Shown piece by piece: positions 46,401-57,800 of a stretch of 64,000 nucleotides of DNA. Under the pieces are notes generated by a model. The model saw only the letters and a list, made by a program, of their open reading frames with translations. It had not been told where the DNA came from and searched no databases. Numbering within the stretch: the stretch's first letter is position 1; the number at the start of each line of letters is the position of its first letter. This stretch comes from Branchiostoma floridae. Lineage: Eukaryota > Chordata > Leptocardii > Amphioxiformes > Branchiostomatidae. The position numbers and the translations under genes were made by a program. Location of the stretch: NCBI RefSeq assembly GCF_000003815.2, contig NC_049982.1, forward strand, positions 15,651,704-15,715,703. The letters run 5' to 3'.

Positions 46401-49400
46401 AATGGTCTACAAGATCTTAACTTAACAGTCTGCAAGAAAGATCAAACCTGTATGTCAGATTAACTTAATGTGGACCAACCTGCATTGTAGTTCTCCTCAA
46501 CCCTCTGCATGTCAGACTGGTACTGTGCCCAGATACTGTAGGAAAACATACAGGGGGTCATCAAAGGTGTGAAATATCTATTGTAGAAACCAAATTAGTA
46601 TCATTGATACTAATAATGGTCATTTTTCCACATTTCTTATTCTTAAATTTTTGAAACATAAAAACTAGATGATAATGTAATCATGCTTCATGTACATTAT
46701 AAGTGAACTGATGCTATACTACAAGCTATCTTTGACTTAAAAACTTCACAATGAAATCACATGGTATTTTATGCCTAACTGGTCTATTCCTTTTATGATT
46801 TCTGAGAGTCTACCCAAGGAGGTTAAACCTCCTTGGTCTACCTTTCCCCTTTAACAGATGAGTATTCAACAGAAACATTAACATATAAGAATATCAATCA
46901 ATCATCCACTGCCCATGCTGACCTGTCCCTCTGCTTGTCCAGTAGCTTGGTGTCCTGACAGAGTTTGTCCAGAGTGATGTGCTGCTGGTTCATCCTCTCC
47001 TCCACCTCCTCCTCCTCCCTGTTCTGTGCAGAGGTGTGCTCTCCTGCCAGCCTCTGTCTCTTGGCCAGACGTTCTTGTAAAGCCTGTTGGGCAAAGGAAT
47101 ACATCAAGATATACTCTAAATGCATTTTAAATTCATGGCGATTGAATCTGGTGGTAGGGTGAGAATAGAGTGTTTTTGATTCACGATAGTGCTACAGTCA
47201 CATACTGTATAGTAATGGAAACACCAGTATATACACATGTACTGTTAGACAGCTACCTACTATACACTAGGCAAGGGTGCTAAAGATGGATAAAACAGTC
47301 ACTTTCAGCAGTGCTGGCATAATCAACTAGCACGTACTGACCTAAATGTATTGATTCTAGGAGCTATGTATCAATGAATATGTAGTCAATGTTCAATTCA
47401 AAGACCGGGCCTATATTCAATTTGTGCCTTGTAAGTATTTATGGCTCTTCACCATAATAGGCGCCTCCAACACATCATTATATTGCACGAGTACAGTATT
47501 CAAATATTTTGAAGGTCTAAAATAATGCAGCAAGATACAAAGCTAACCCATTTTTCAGAATTCAATCATTGGTCCATATGGAATGGCTTGATTGCTATCA
47601 GAAAGGAAATAATGTGTGTAATTTTTTGTTATACAAAGTAACCTGTTTACTGAAATATAAATACATCTTGTCAGATTTTTTGAATCCGTAAATAATGTTT
47701 TTAACTCACCAGTGACTGTCTGGCAAACTGCTCTCCCATCAGCCTGTCAACTGTTGCCATGTTGTCAACAAACTTGGACATGATTTTCTCCAGCTGTGAG
47801 ATAAACAGTATAACAAAATGATGTTAAATTGTAGAATCCTAAAATATAATGCTAGTTCACCTTTATTTGCGGGGTAACCTTAATTTGTTGTATTCAAGAC
47901 TGGGGTATTTAGGGATATTACGATAATGGATGGTGGTTTCAAACTGCAATACCTAACAAAAAATGCATTTAAAACCACTGTCCATCGACTTGATATCCCT
48001 AAATTACCGGCTTGCAAGTAGAACGGATATAGGTTACCTCGCGGATAATGGTGAACTAGCGTTATATTTTCCATAGAACATGATTACGAAAGTATCCTTG
48101 TAAAGCACACAAAGGTTGTATTGGTACATTATCAACTGTGAACTGAATGTGAACTGTTCCCATACCTCATTCTGTGGTAGTCCAGCAGTACTGAGGTCCT
48201 GTCTCACAGACTCCTGTTGCTCTTTCAATAATGAGTTCTGAGAAGAAAAAACACCTTGTAAGTATCCTGATTTTGAGCATTCTATTAAAGGTGTTTTTTT
48301 TCACCATGTCAATACATGATGTAAATTTTGATAAACAAATAAGCAAGTAAGCAGACTGACCATCCTCTGGACATACTGTGGGTGGAGTTTCTCCAGAGCC
48401 TCCTGCATGGCAACAGGGTCCTTCCGCAGCTTCTCATCTGCCATCACCTCCTCTCCCGCCTCTGCAGCTCAGCTCGGATCCCCTCCTCTCCTGTCTGGAT
48501 GGACTGGTGAGCAAACATGAAAGACTTGTTACAGCATTCAAAGACAATGATAAATTCACCCTTCAGCCCAGTTCATGCTCTCAGTGCCAGGGTCTGACTG
48601 GACCGCCAGCACGAAACATGCAAACCCATAACTGCCAGGTTTTAATGCTACATGCAATGCTGGTTTCTTTTAATTTTTATGCCATTTACATTCATATTCC
48701 CTTAGCCAAGACGAGTATTGTATGAATTGCTATATCATTCTTGCCTTACATTGTACCATGTACAAATATCATGCATTCATTTGAGGCTTACCCCCTATCC
48801 TGGTTATTAACAGGTATGTTTGTGTGGACTTAAACTAGAGACATACTCAAAACAGTAGTGGTGCTGGATGATGAATAATTTTCCTTAGAAGAATACAAAC
48901 AAACACATACCTTTTCATGCTTGGTCAAGATGTTACGATACTGTTTCTCATCAATTTTCTCCTTGAAGAAGAGGCCATTCAGGAAGATTCGTAAGATCTG
49001 CAGGAATGACTGTAAGGAAAAATACACACTGACAGGTTATATCTGAGAAAGTTGATGCGACACATCTGAATGGCAACAAGATATAAGTGAAAGCTAGTGC
49101 CATAACAACGCAACAATCAGCACCATGGAAACAATCTTTCCAGATTACAATGACAAATTGGCTGTGCATAGCCCTGCTTTTACTTTAGGATCAAACTCTT
49201 TCTTAAAAAGGGCAAAGGGTTCAACTCACATTATTCTTCTGTTCTCTCAGTTCTTTCTCCAGCTGGACTGTGGCTCTGAAGTCCTGGAAACGGAGCTCGT
49301 TGTCTATATCCTCACTGAGAAACAAATCACATAAAATAAAACATAACCTTTTATACACACATTTGTAGTATATTGACATGACAAGAATAGAATTTCCCAA

Positions 49401-50771
49401 GTGCTGTGCTGATCAAAACAAGCGCACAGACTATTTTTTATCAAAATGGGTACATCATCATCATAACCCTTCCTTGCCTCTCAACAACTTATGCACAGAT
49501 TTACTAATCGAGGCAAAAATGTCTTAATTCGATTAACGTTATAGATGTAGACACAGATTACTAAAAGAAACAGGCAACTTAACATATTACCAAAAGGGAT
49601 TTATCATATCATACACAGATTGGCTAATAGCTAGGTCAAGGTGCCTTTAGCTTGGCTGTATTACCTCTTAGGCTTTATGAGAGCCACCAGCAGGCTATCT
49701 GAGTACAGGGGATCGTCCATGTCATGCAGGCCCGAGTCTCTGCTGATGGTGCTGGGACCCAGCCTGGCTTTCTTCTCATCATCAGCTGGTTGCTAGAATG
49801 AGTCATTGGGTTAGATATTACCCTATGCCTTTAGTTGGATATTTCATATTTCATCTCATTTGTCCTTTGCTATTTTCTAATTTTGAATCTCTTTAGAAAA
49901 TGCTTGTACAATGTTTATAGAGAGTTCAGTCAGAACCTCACCCTTTGTCAACTAAAAGAGTCTTTAAAACTGTTCTATTTGCTATAATTTCCCTCCAAAA
50001 AATGCCAGTTATGTGAGTGGTCAAGTTCTCATCCATTGATATACTTACCGAAGAAGCATTAGATAGCTGGTCGGGATCTTTTTGTTTCTTCTTCTGTGAA
50101 TAACATAAAAACGCAAACTAGTAATCAAAAGTGAACCTTAACTTCTTGCTCTCATGTTCAGTGTAAAAGTAAAAACACATGAATGTTCAGTTAAAATGTC
50201 TTGTGTGATGCAAAAATTTATAAGTGCAATATGCAGGACGATTCTTTTCTATTAGCCATTGACAACTAACAAAAGTGTATACCTAAATGAAATGAAAAGT
50301 ATACTGAAGTGATGTGATGATTACTTTTCCTGCCATTGGAGAAATACTACGGCAGTTCTTATGATATTGTTCTATTTACGTTAGTATTACCTCCTTCCGT
50401 TCTTCCTCTTCTTCTTCATCATCTGAAGAATCTGGCTCTACCACATTCTCCATCAGTAAAATTTCACTATCACTGTCTTTTGCCTGTAAAAAGATTCAAA
50501 TTGTGTTGGTTATGTGTTAATCATCAAGCCTGGGGAAAACGTTAAATTGGTCAGAGTGAAGTTTTACTCAGCTTGTTGAATCAAACAGAAGCAGAAGTGA
50601 ACGTACCCTCGAATTGAGAATGTCAAACAGGCAGCACTTAGCCACGACGACAGCGATAAGAACGCCGAGAAAGAACCCCAGGATCGAGCCTAGAGCCACC
50701 AGCCCGCCGTCTACGTTCTCGGTGAAACCCCTGTAGTACTCCAGGGTCACAAGCACACACGGCTCCGTCAT
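40467..50771 (-). CDS. EVC: Ellis-van Creveld protein EVC (ciliary Hedgehog regulator)
   Basis: Ciliary membrane protein that with EVC2 transmits Smoothened signals at the cilium base. 26 minus-strand exons: 50771-50607, 50483-50391, 50093-50049, 49792-49665, 49314-49230, 49009-48911, 48503-48361, 48237-48166, 47793-47710, 47083-46923, 46535-46480, 46297-46146, 45670-45572, 45179-45038, 44731-44664, 44539-44430, 44153-44064, 43671-43593, 43448-43344, 43150-43010, 42313-42171, 42002-41934, 41683-41533, 41293-41200, 40948-40814 and 40564-40467; about 935 residues (human 992). Short lumenal N-terminus, one TM segment (about 23-44), acidic segment, then long coiled coils with LAQRRAK repeats; the C-terminus is Lys-rich, then acidic. 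Exon 7 is 143 nt where phase needs 144 (see findings). I assign EVC rather than EVC2 by the short ectodomain, TM position and divergent partner. Confidence 0.88.
44836..44910. repeat. 40-bp tandem duplication in an EVC intron
   Basis: The unit TGCAC(C/T)TTAAAGTTCTTG plus AAAATT(G/A)ATGTACAA starts at 44836 and again at 44876. Near-identical. Confidence 0.85.
45659..45755. repeat. Short duplication that copied the 3' splice site of EVC exon 13
   Basis: GTCATGTTGGG...TAAGGGTGTCAGAT occurs at 45659-45686 and, slightly altered, at 45722-45749 (63-bp offset). The first copy contains the real acceptor of the exon 45670-45572 (minus strand). In the second the AG has become AA, so it is a dead decoy. 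Confidence 0.75.
46814..46836. repeat. Near-perfect 23-base palindrome
   Basis: 11-base arms CCAAGGAGGTT and AACCTCCTTGG around one base, in an EVC intron. The same CAAGGAGGTT core forms a hairpin at 2501-2530 and recurs at ~33046 and ~33095, so it is a dispersed repeat motif in this genome. Confidence 0.8.
47847..48064. mobile_element. TA-flanked MITE, family 1, copy in EVC intron
   Basis: A ~215-base, largely palindromic element. Ends ATGCTAGTTCACC and GGTGAACTAGCGT are inverted repeats with TA outside each. Inner inverted matches include GGTAACCT and TAGGGATAT. A second copy of the same family is in EVC2 (53866-54087). Confidence 0.8.
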
Positions 50772-51836
50772 GTTGGTCTTCCCAAGATTTCCTTTCTACA
50801 AATGCGATAAGCCGGATTTTTAGATGACCTAGACCCTGACGTTTTCTTGCTTGTACAGGGAATGGAATTATTCTGGTCCAGGCATTGTTAATAAAACAGC
50901 AGCTGGCTATTCTTTCCCCTGTTCGTGTACACCAAAGGATTACATGTTATTATGGTGACCTCACGTCAGACACCTGTAGTCACCTGACGTAGTCGGTAAC
51001 GACCATTTAACGCCGGGGTACATGGGTTACAATTGTAGTAACTATTTTCTTTAAATCAAGGAAACAAGACCGAGTTTCGTTGGTGTTGTGATTAATGATA
51101 CTTTTCTTTTGAACTAGTTTCATAATTGATACCCAATGACACCATCATTTGTGTGACATACTGAAGTATATGTAACGTGCGCCCCTTTGTGGTGGTATCG
51201 CCTAATGGTACCATTTACCCCTGTTGTACCTGGTAGCCATAGCGATGGGGCGGTTTCAAAATACCCCATGGAGCCACGCCTCAAATCCATTCATATTATT
51301 GGGAGGTCTTGAAACTGTAGGTCAATCTGCGATTACGGGAAGGAAAAATGTTTTTCCTCTGTTTAACCATGTTGTGGAAGAATATTGCCACAACGCCTGA
51401 TAAGAACTCAATTCAAATTCTTCTGTGACCGAGAAAGAGGACAAGTGCAAGTGTGGACGAAACTACAGGATTCTTGACTACATGGGACTCAGGAAAGTGC
51501 AGATATCCGTAACAGGTGTTCAAGTTGGTGCCAAGGTGTTCCTGTCACCTGCGATGCGCAATACCTGTCACATGGAAGGACACACCTGTATGAGAGAACC
51601 TGTTCATGTCGGCATGTAACCGTTGGTCTGAGATTGTCCCGTGTGGAGCTTTTTACATGCAAGTTTAAAATAGTCTTACAGTGACCAAACAGTAACTCTT
51701 CTAGTTGTTTGCTCAATTCCTATGGTTTCTCAGCAACTTGACTTATCAGTTGGGCTTTATTGTAAAACTGTCTTTCAGTTAGTTTTACCTGTTTTAGGCT
51801 AAGTGCAGTTTTATTGACTAAGTTACTTTAAGGATC
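50772..51836. promoter_or_regulatory. Bidirectional promoter region of EVC and EVC2
   Basis: 1065 bases between the two start codons. It contains an inverted pair of CRE/ATF-like cores, ACGTCA (50963-50968) and TGACGT (50985-50990), closest to EVC. A weak RFX X-box-like half site, GTAGCC followed by ATAGCGATGG, lies near 51234-51249. RFX sites would be expected for ciliary genes, but this match is poor. No TATA box is evident. Confidence 0.5.
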
Positions 51837-54800
51837 ATGGCAGTAAAGATAAGAGGTCAGCAACTAAGCACTATTGTGCTATGCCTAGCAGCATGTGTTT
51901 TCCAATGTTTGTGGTTCCAGGCGTCATCTCAAAATGTTGCATTAGCTTTAGATGTACAAACGCAGTACACTTTTGATAACCATCCCGGCGTGTATCGTCT
52001 TGGAAGTGCCAACCTCACCACAACAGTGTCCATTCCTGCTGGAGGGGCTGATTCAAAGTTGGAACTCACATTGCCTCATCTGAACTACACATATCGTAAA
52101 TGTGACCCACTCTCAGTCAATGTTACGTCTTTCAATGGGACCCATAATATAACAGAGGAGCAGCTAACTACAAACTGTTACGACACATACGGTATCACCC
52201 TGTATGTGGCCATGGAAGGAAATGACAGTGTAATTACCTATGGCAATGATTTGTCGACAAGTGCCACAACAAAAATTACTGCAAGCGCTGATGGGGAGAA
52301 GCTTAACTTTGATTTTGGTAATGTCGCAAATGGAGCTGCAACTTCTCAGGACATCACAATAGCCACACCTTTCACTGTTCTTCCTATTAATAATGTTCAA
52401 GACATTCTGACGTTTGAAGCTGCTCCAACCACAAATGGGACGCTTCAGGCTGTAAATACGTCCTTTATTGTGATTGGTCCACAACTTGAGATTATTTTCA
52501 CGGAACTGAACAATTCTGGACCAATAGAAGCTGGTGATGTAGTCCATCTACAAGTTGTTTTGCAACATACTGGCCTATCTACAGAAAATGCAACAAACTT
52601 GCAGGTAAGATTTATTTTTGTCATATATTTTATACTCTACTTAACATAGGCCAAGTGCCATTCTGTTTTGATCCTAATGTAGACTCCCTAGAAGAGTGAT
52701 ACCAATGGTGATATGTCAATCACTTGATATTGGCACATCTGTGAAGGATAGGAAATTTCAGGAATTCTTGGATTCAGTAGAGACTTGGTCCTAAATATCA
52801 TTGGCTAATGTTTCCATATTTTATGCCCACAGTTAGGAGGTAGCATTTATCCAGGAGGAACATCAGCAGCTACGATTGTCACATCCTCAGTCTCCATATC
52901 CAGTGGCCCTTACAACAACTCTTTCACCACTGACGTGCTGAACTCCGGAGGCAACTTAGACTTTGGCCTGCTGCCAGTCGGCGAGACTGTTACCATCCTG
53001 TTGTGGTTCGAAGCACTTGATGGGCTTTTGATCAATAGAGATGTGCAACTGTCTTTACGACTTAGATATGTGGACCTGGAAGGTAATTAGTTTTACCTCT
53101 AAAAAACTCTGCTTTAATTTCAGGAGCTTGAATGCTCCACTGCCCAAATTTGAAATATATATATGCTCCATCGTCCAAATTTGAAAGATGTACCCACTTT
53201 GATGTGCCGTTGTGAGACACAACCAAACTAAACTTAAACATTATAATTAATTAATAATTTTCACAAGTGGATTCCAAGGCCACACATTTGTAGCAACCCA
53301 TCTCCTGTTTATAAAGTCATCTTAACTGTAAGGCAATTTCAGTTGCATTGCTTATAACTTGTAAGACCTAAAAATCAATGGTGGGATATCTTCTTTTTGA
53401 AGGCAATTTTTATACAGATGATCTATTCCAAAGGACATACCAGACATAATTCAATTAGGTCATTTATCATGTTCACTCATGCAACAAAGATTATTTGTGA
53501 TCATGTTCCAAAAGGAAGAGAAGGCAAATTTTGAAAATGAAGTAGATACAATTTTGGGTTCCTTTATTTCCTTTCAGGTCACAATCTTGAGGCCTGGGGG
53601 ACAGAATCAAAGGCAACAAGAAGTTTGACTTTCAACGACCAGACAAAGTTCACTTTGAATGTGGAGAACAACGTTGGGGTCGACCAAGTTGTGGACGTGA
53701 ATACAGCCTTCCTGATGCCACATGGGACACTTGCAGCAAGTTTGGAACTGGGTGAGTACCGAATATTTATCATTGATTGAATGCCTGGTGTATGATTGAC
53801 TATATCAGTGTATGATTGTCTGGACAATTGTTGATCTCAAGGGCCTTTAGTTTTCAGCTTCTGTGTAACGCTGGTTCACCTTTATTCGTGGGGTAACCTT
53901 TATCTGTTGTATCTAACACCAAGGTATTTCGGGATATCAAGTCGACTAACGGTGGTCTCAAACTGCATTATATTGAGAAAAAAAAAGGAATTTGAAACCA
54001 CCGTTCATTTACGTGATATCCCTAAATATCTTGTTTTTAGGTACAACGGATATAGGTTACCCCACGAATAAAGGTGAACTAGCGTTAGCTTTCTGGCCAA
54101 GGCAATTTACTAAATATGCACAAACAGCACAAACATGGTGCTCCCTCTAGCCATAATCTACTTTTCCTGAATGCACAGCTGGCATATGGGGACCTTCAGT
54201 CTATATAATTAGTGGTGAGCTGTTGTCCTAGCAATGGCACATAAACGCAGGTAAACACTGCTGACAAGGTTAAATTGCTTGCATAGAAACTGACAGACAG
54301 ACACTAATGAGTGACCCTGGGGTGGGCTTACAGCAAAGAGGATTTTTTCAGAAAAAAGGCAACTTAATCTGACGGTAGTGTAAGACAAGCATAATACATT
54401 TGAAAAATCGTTACCTTCGCCAAGAAGATAATGTTTTTGGTGCAGTTTGAATGTGTGGGTGTTTGTGGATAGCAAAATGTAAATCAGCAAACAGAAAAAG
54501 TACTACTGAGTCTTCTTTACAAGGAAAGACTGTAACGTGCATATCCTTTGAATGATTGGCATGTTGATCTCCCTCTTGCTGAACAGGTGTATTGGATAAG
54601 ACATTTCTGCCATTAAGGGTTTGAATTATTGATTATGTTGTGCAAGCTTTGGTCACTGAACCAGCTCTGACAACATAACTCATTTCTCAGGCAAAATGAA
54701 AAATCAAAGAGACCCCTTGTATCTCATCACAAGTAACTCATGTCTCATTTTGGATATGTTGATAGATTTGTATGTTGATGACAAAACCAGAGTGTTGTAG

Positions 54801-57800
54801 CCTGTGTTTACACAATCTCTCACTGGCTGGGGTTAATGACCCCCTCTTCTAGGGCAGCGGCAATTGTAGGGCTGGCCGCTAGGAGGAGGATTTTAATCCG
54901 GCTATAAAGTGTTATAACAGAATAATTAACCTTGTAGGTAACCTTAACTGATTACAAAGCAAGTTTTTTTGCCTGACATAGCCACCAAATATGAAAATAA
55001 GGGTGTTACAATTTGAATAATTCCAACATGTCAAATTTAATTTCCAGAGTTCCAGTCTGATGCCCTTGGTCCTGATAACATATTGCTAGTACGAGGAGAC
55101 CTCCCACAAAGTGAGGAGGTGAATTTCGCCAGTGATGTTGCACCAGTAGATCTTCTGTCACAGAACAGAAGACGTCGCAAGAGACAGATCTTCATCCCTG
55201 CAACTGTCCCCATCATCAGGACCTGGAATGTAGGTGACATCGTCTACCCGAGCAGTGTGAATGGCAGGGGAGTGGACACATCTGTATCCATGCTGGTAGG
55301 TGATCATGTACAATGTTGGAACAGACAGGTTCTTGTAGTGTGCCATAGGTATCAGTTAAAGGCCGTATACCAGCTGAATCTGTGTTTTTACTTTCAAATT
55401 GTTGTTCTGATTCCAATACAAAAAAACTTTGTATTTCTTGCAGGTGAGCTACCTGGTCAACCTGGACCCTACACAGGTGCAGAATGGAGTACCATTCAGC
55501 CTCACAGCCACACTGAGAGCAGCAGGTACTGCCATTCCTCTAGGAACGAGAACATTTGTCTTGGGCCTTCCAGAGCTACAGATGGATCAAACAGTACAGG
55601 TATGCATGGAATGTGCAACAAGATCAATATCAGGACATTATTGTCATTAATGTCATAGCTGATGAGAAAATGTTTTTTACTATGTGTTTTATTTGATCAA
55701 TAGTTATAATTTATTAGACTAAGTATAATAAGATAAGATTAATGAAACTGACCCGTAAAGTAAATGTAATTGTCCTGTTTATTTTTGTTTGGCACAGTCT
55801 TTTTCTTCTTCCTTGGGCCAATACTCTTCCTTAGTTTCTTTTGTGACTGATGATTTGAAATACCTTTTTGTTAACTTATAGATTGCAGATGACACCACAA
55901 ACCCAGACGAGGTACGCATCAATGTGACAGTTAGCCACACTGCCCAGTCATCAGCAGATGCCTTTGATGTCACCATTTTCTGCAATGCCACAGGCCTGAC
56001 CATCTTCAACTACAGGAAGATGATCCCCATATTTGTTTCACCGGAGGTCACAGTGCAAGGGTCAGAGATCACAGTCACCAGGACTCATCTTCCATGTAAA
56101 TTGATTGTTTAAAAGTTATTGATATGATATTAAACATACAAAATGAAATATATTCAGGGTGCTAAAGAACACAGCTGGTTCACCTTTCTCATCATCTCCT
56201 GGATCTTCTCTCTAAAAATATGTCAATTTGTTACAGATGAACATTTGACCATTTAGTCTAATTCATTAGCTTGAAAAGCTCTGCCAAAAATGTGGTTCTC
56301 ATCTACATGTATCATTTAACTGTAATCCCTTACAAGTGGTGGCCATTTGTGTTTAATATGTAATTTTCAGCAAGATAAGGTTATTGACCTCTTGAATATT
56401 TTGTTGATTGATTGATTGATTAGTTGATGGTATTTCAAACCTGTTTCAGTGGGGGAGGAACTGCTCCTGTCATTCCAAGCTGAGATGGAATGTAAAGAGC
56501 GAGAGTGTGCAGAGAGCAGTCCTAACCTCACCATCCCTGCTAATGTCACCTATCGGAGTGTGGCAGTACAGCAGACAGCCAACAGTACACAGGTAAACTT
56601 TTGTCATTAGGGTTTACAGGGATCTTTCAGCATCTATTATTTACATGCATATAACTAATATTAGTTACTTTACTGTTACTTGCAAGGTAAAATAGAGTAA
56701 GGGAAAGTACATTTATAGAATCCCAACATCTACGTTTGTTTTTAGTTCCAGGGAATAGACTATGGACCTCTCACAGACAGTGTTTGCCTTGGGTTCAACC
56801 TTGTAGAGCTCACCAGTGTAAGTTTCCAATCTCTTTTATCATTGTCCTTTTTGCCCTTGGCACAACAGTTTGTATTTCAGCATGTGTACCTAGCATTACA
56901 CATACAAACTGTGCTTCTTACCTCTAGCTCACTTAACTGCCTATAGACCAGTATCCTGAAGGGCGAATATACCGGCAATATTGATGCAGACAGACCGAGA
57001 ATGTCTGAATGCTCTTTAAAGTTTTTGCATCTTCATGCTTTTATTTTCCCTCTCTACATTTTGACAGAGGTAGGATCGGCCATGGGATTGGTCTATTGCA
57101 ATTTGATTCGAAAAACGTTTGGATGTAGGTGTGGCTTGCATCTGAATATCCTGCAGTGTTGTGTTGTTCCCTTCTTACATATTTGTCCTGCTCATTGTTC
57201 CAGTTGTTCCGTAACTATGGTTACATTGGCCTTGCCCTTATTGTGTTCCTGCTGGTTGGCATCGTTGTTGGCCTCCTGTGCTGCTTCCTACTGGGCAGGA
57301 CAAGGGGCATGCAAGTCCGCCCACTGGTAACTATGAAAACTTTTTTACAGTATGTGCATGTGCATGTGCATGTGGGCATTATAATGATTGTACTACTTAT
57401 TTATCATACATTTAGTGTGGAAAAACATATCCACCCATAAGGTCTACCAATGTTATTTTTCCCATAACAATCCCATCCTGTTAGGAAGTCAGTCATTTTC
57501 ATAGCTGCTGGTATCAAAAGTGTAGTCTGCTTATTTCTACAGTTGCAGCAACAACAGTAATAGCAATTGTGACAATAATGCAAATGATATCTTTATATGT
57601 CTTATATTGACTTTGGTCTTAATCAAGCATCATAACCATTCCTGCTTGCAGCGTGGAAGGAGCAAGAAGAAGAAAGGTGGCCTGTTCTCTGGGCTGAAGA
57701 ACAGACTGAAGGGTCTTGGTTCCTGGTTCGGAGAGCTGAACTTTGCTTCCATCCTCACCTTCAGAGACATTAGTAAGATGTTCAGGTGGCTGGACAAGTG

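Noticed and set aside
51234-51249. RFX X-box in the EVC/EVC2 promoter
   Set aside because: Only the first half site (GTAGCC) fits; the second half departs from RGYAAC at key positions. Kept only as a weak note in the promoter entry.
51425-51619. 64-codon frame upstream of EVC2 (TEKEDKCKCGRNYRIL...)
   Set aside because: It lies in the shared promoter/5' UTR region, has no splice support and no recognised family; treated as chance.
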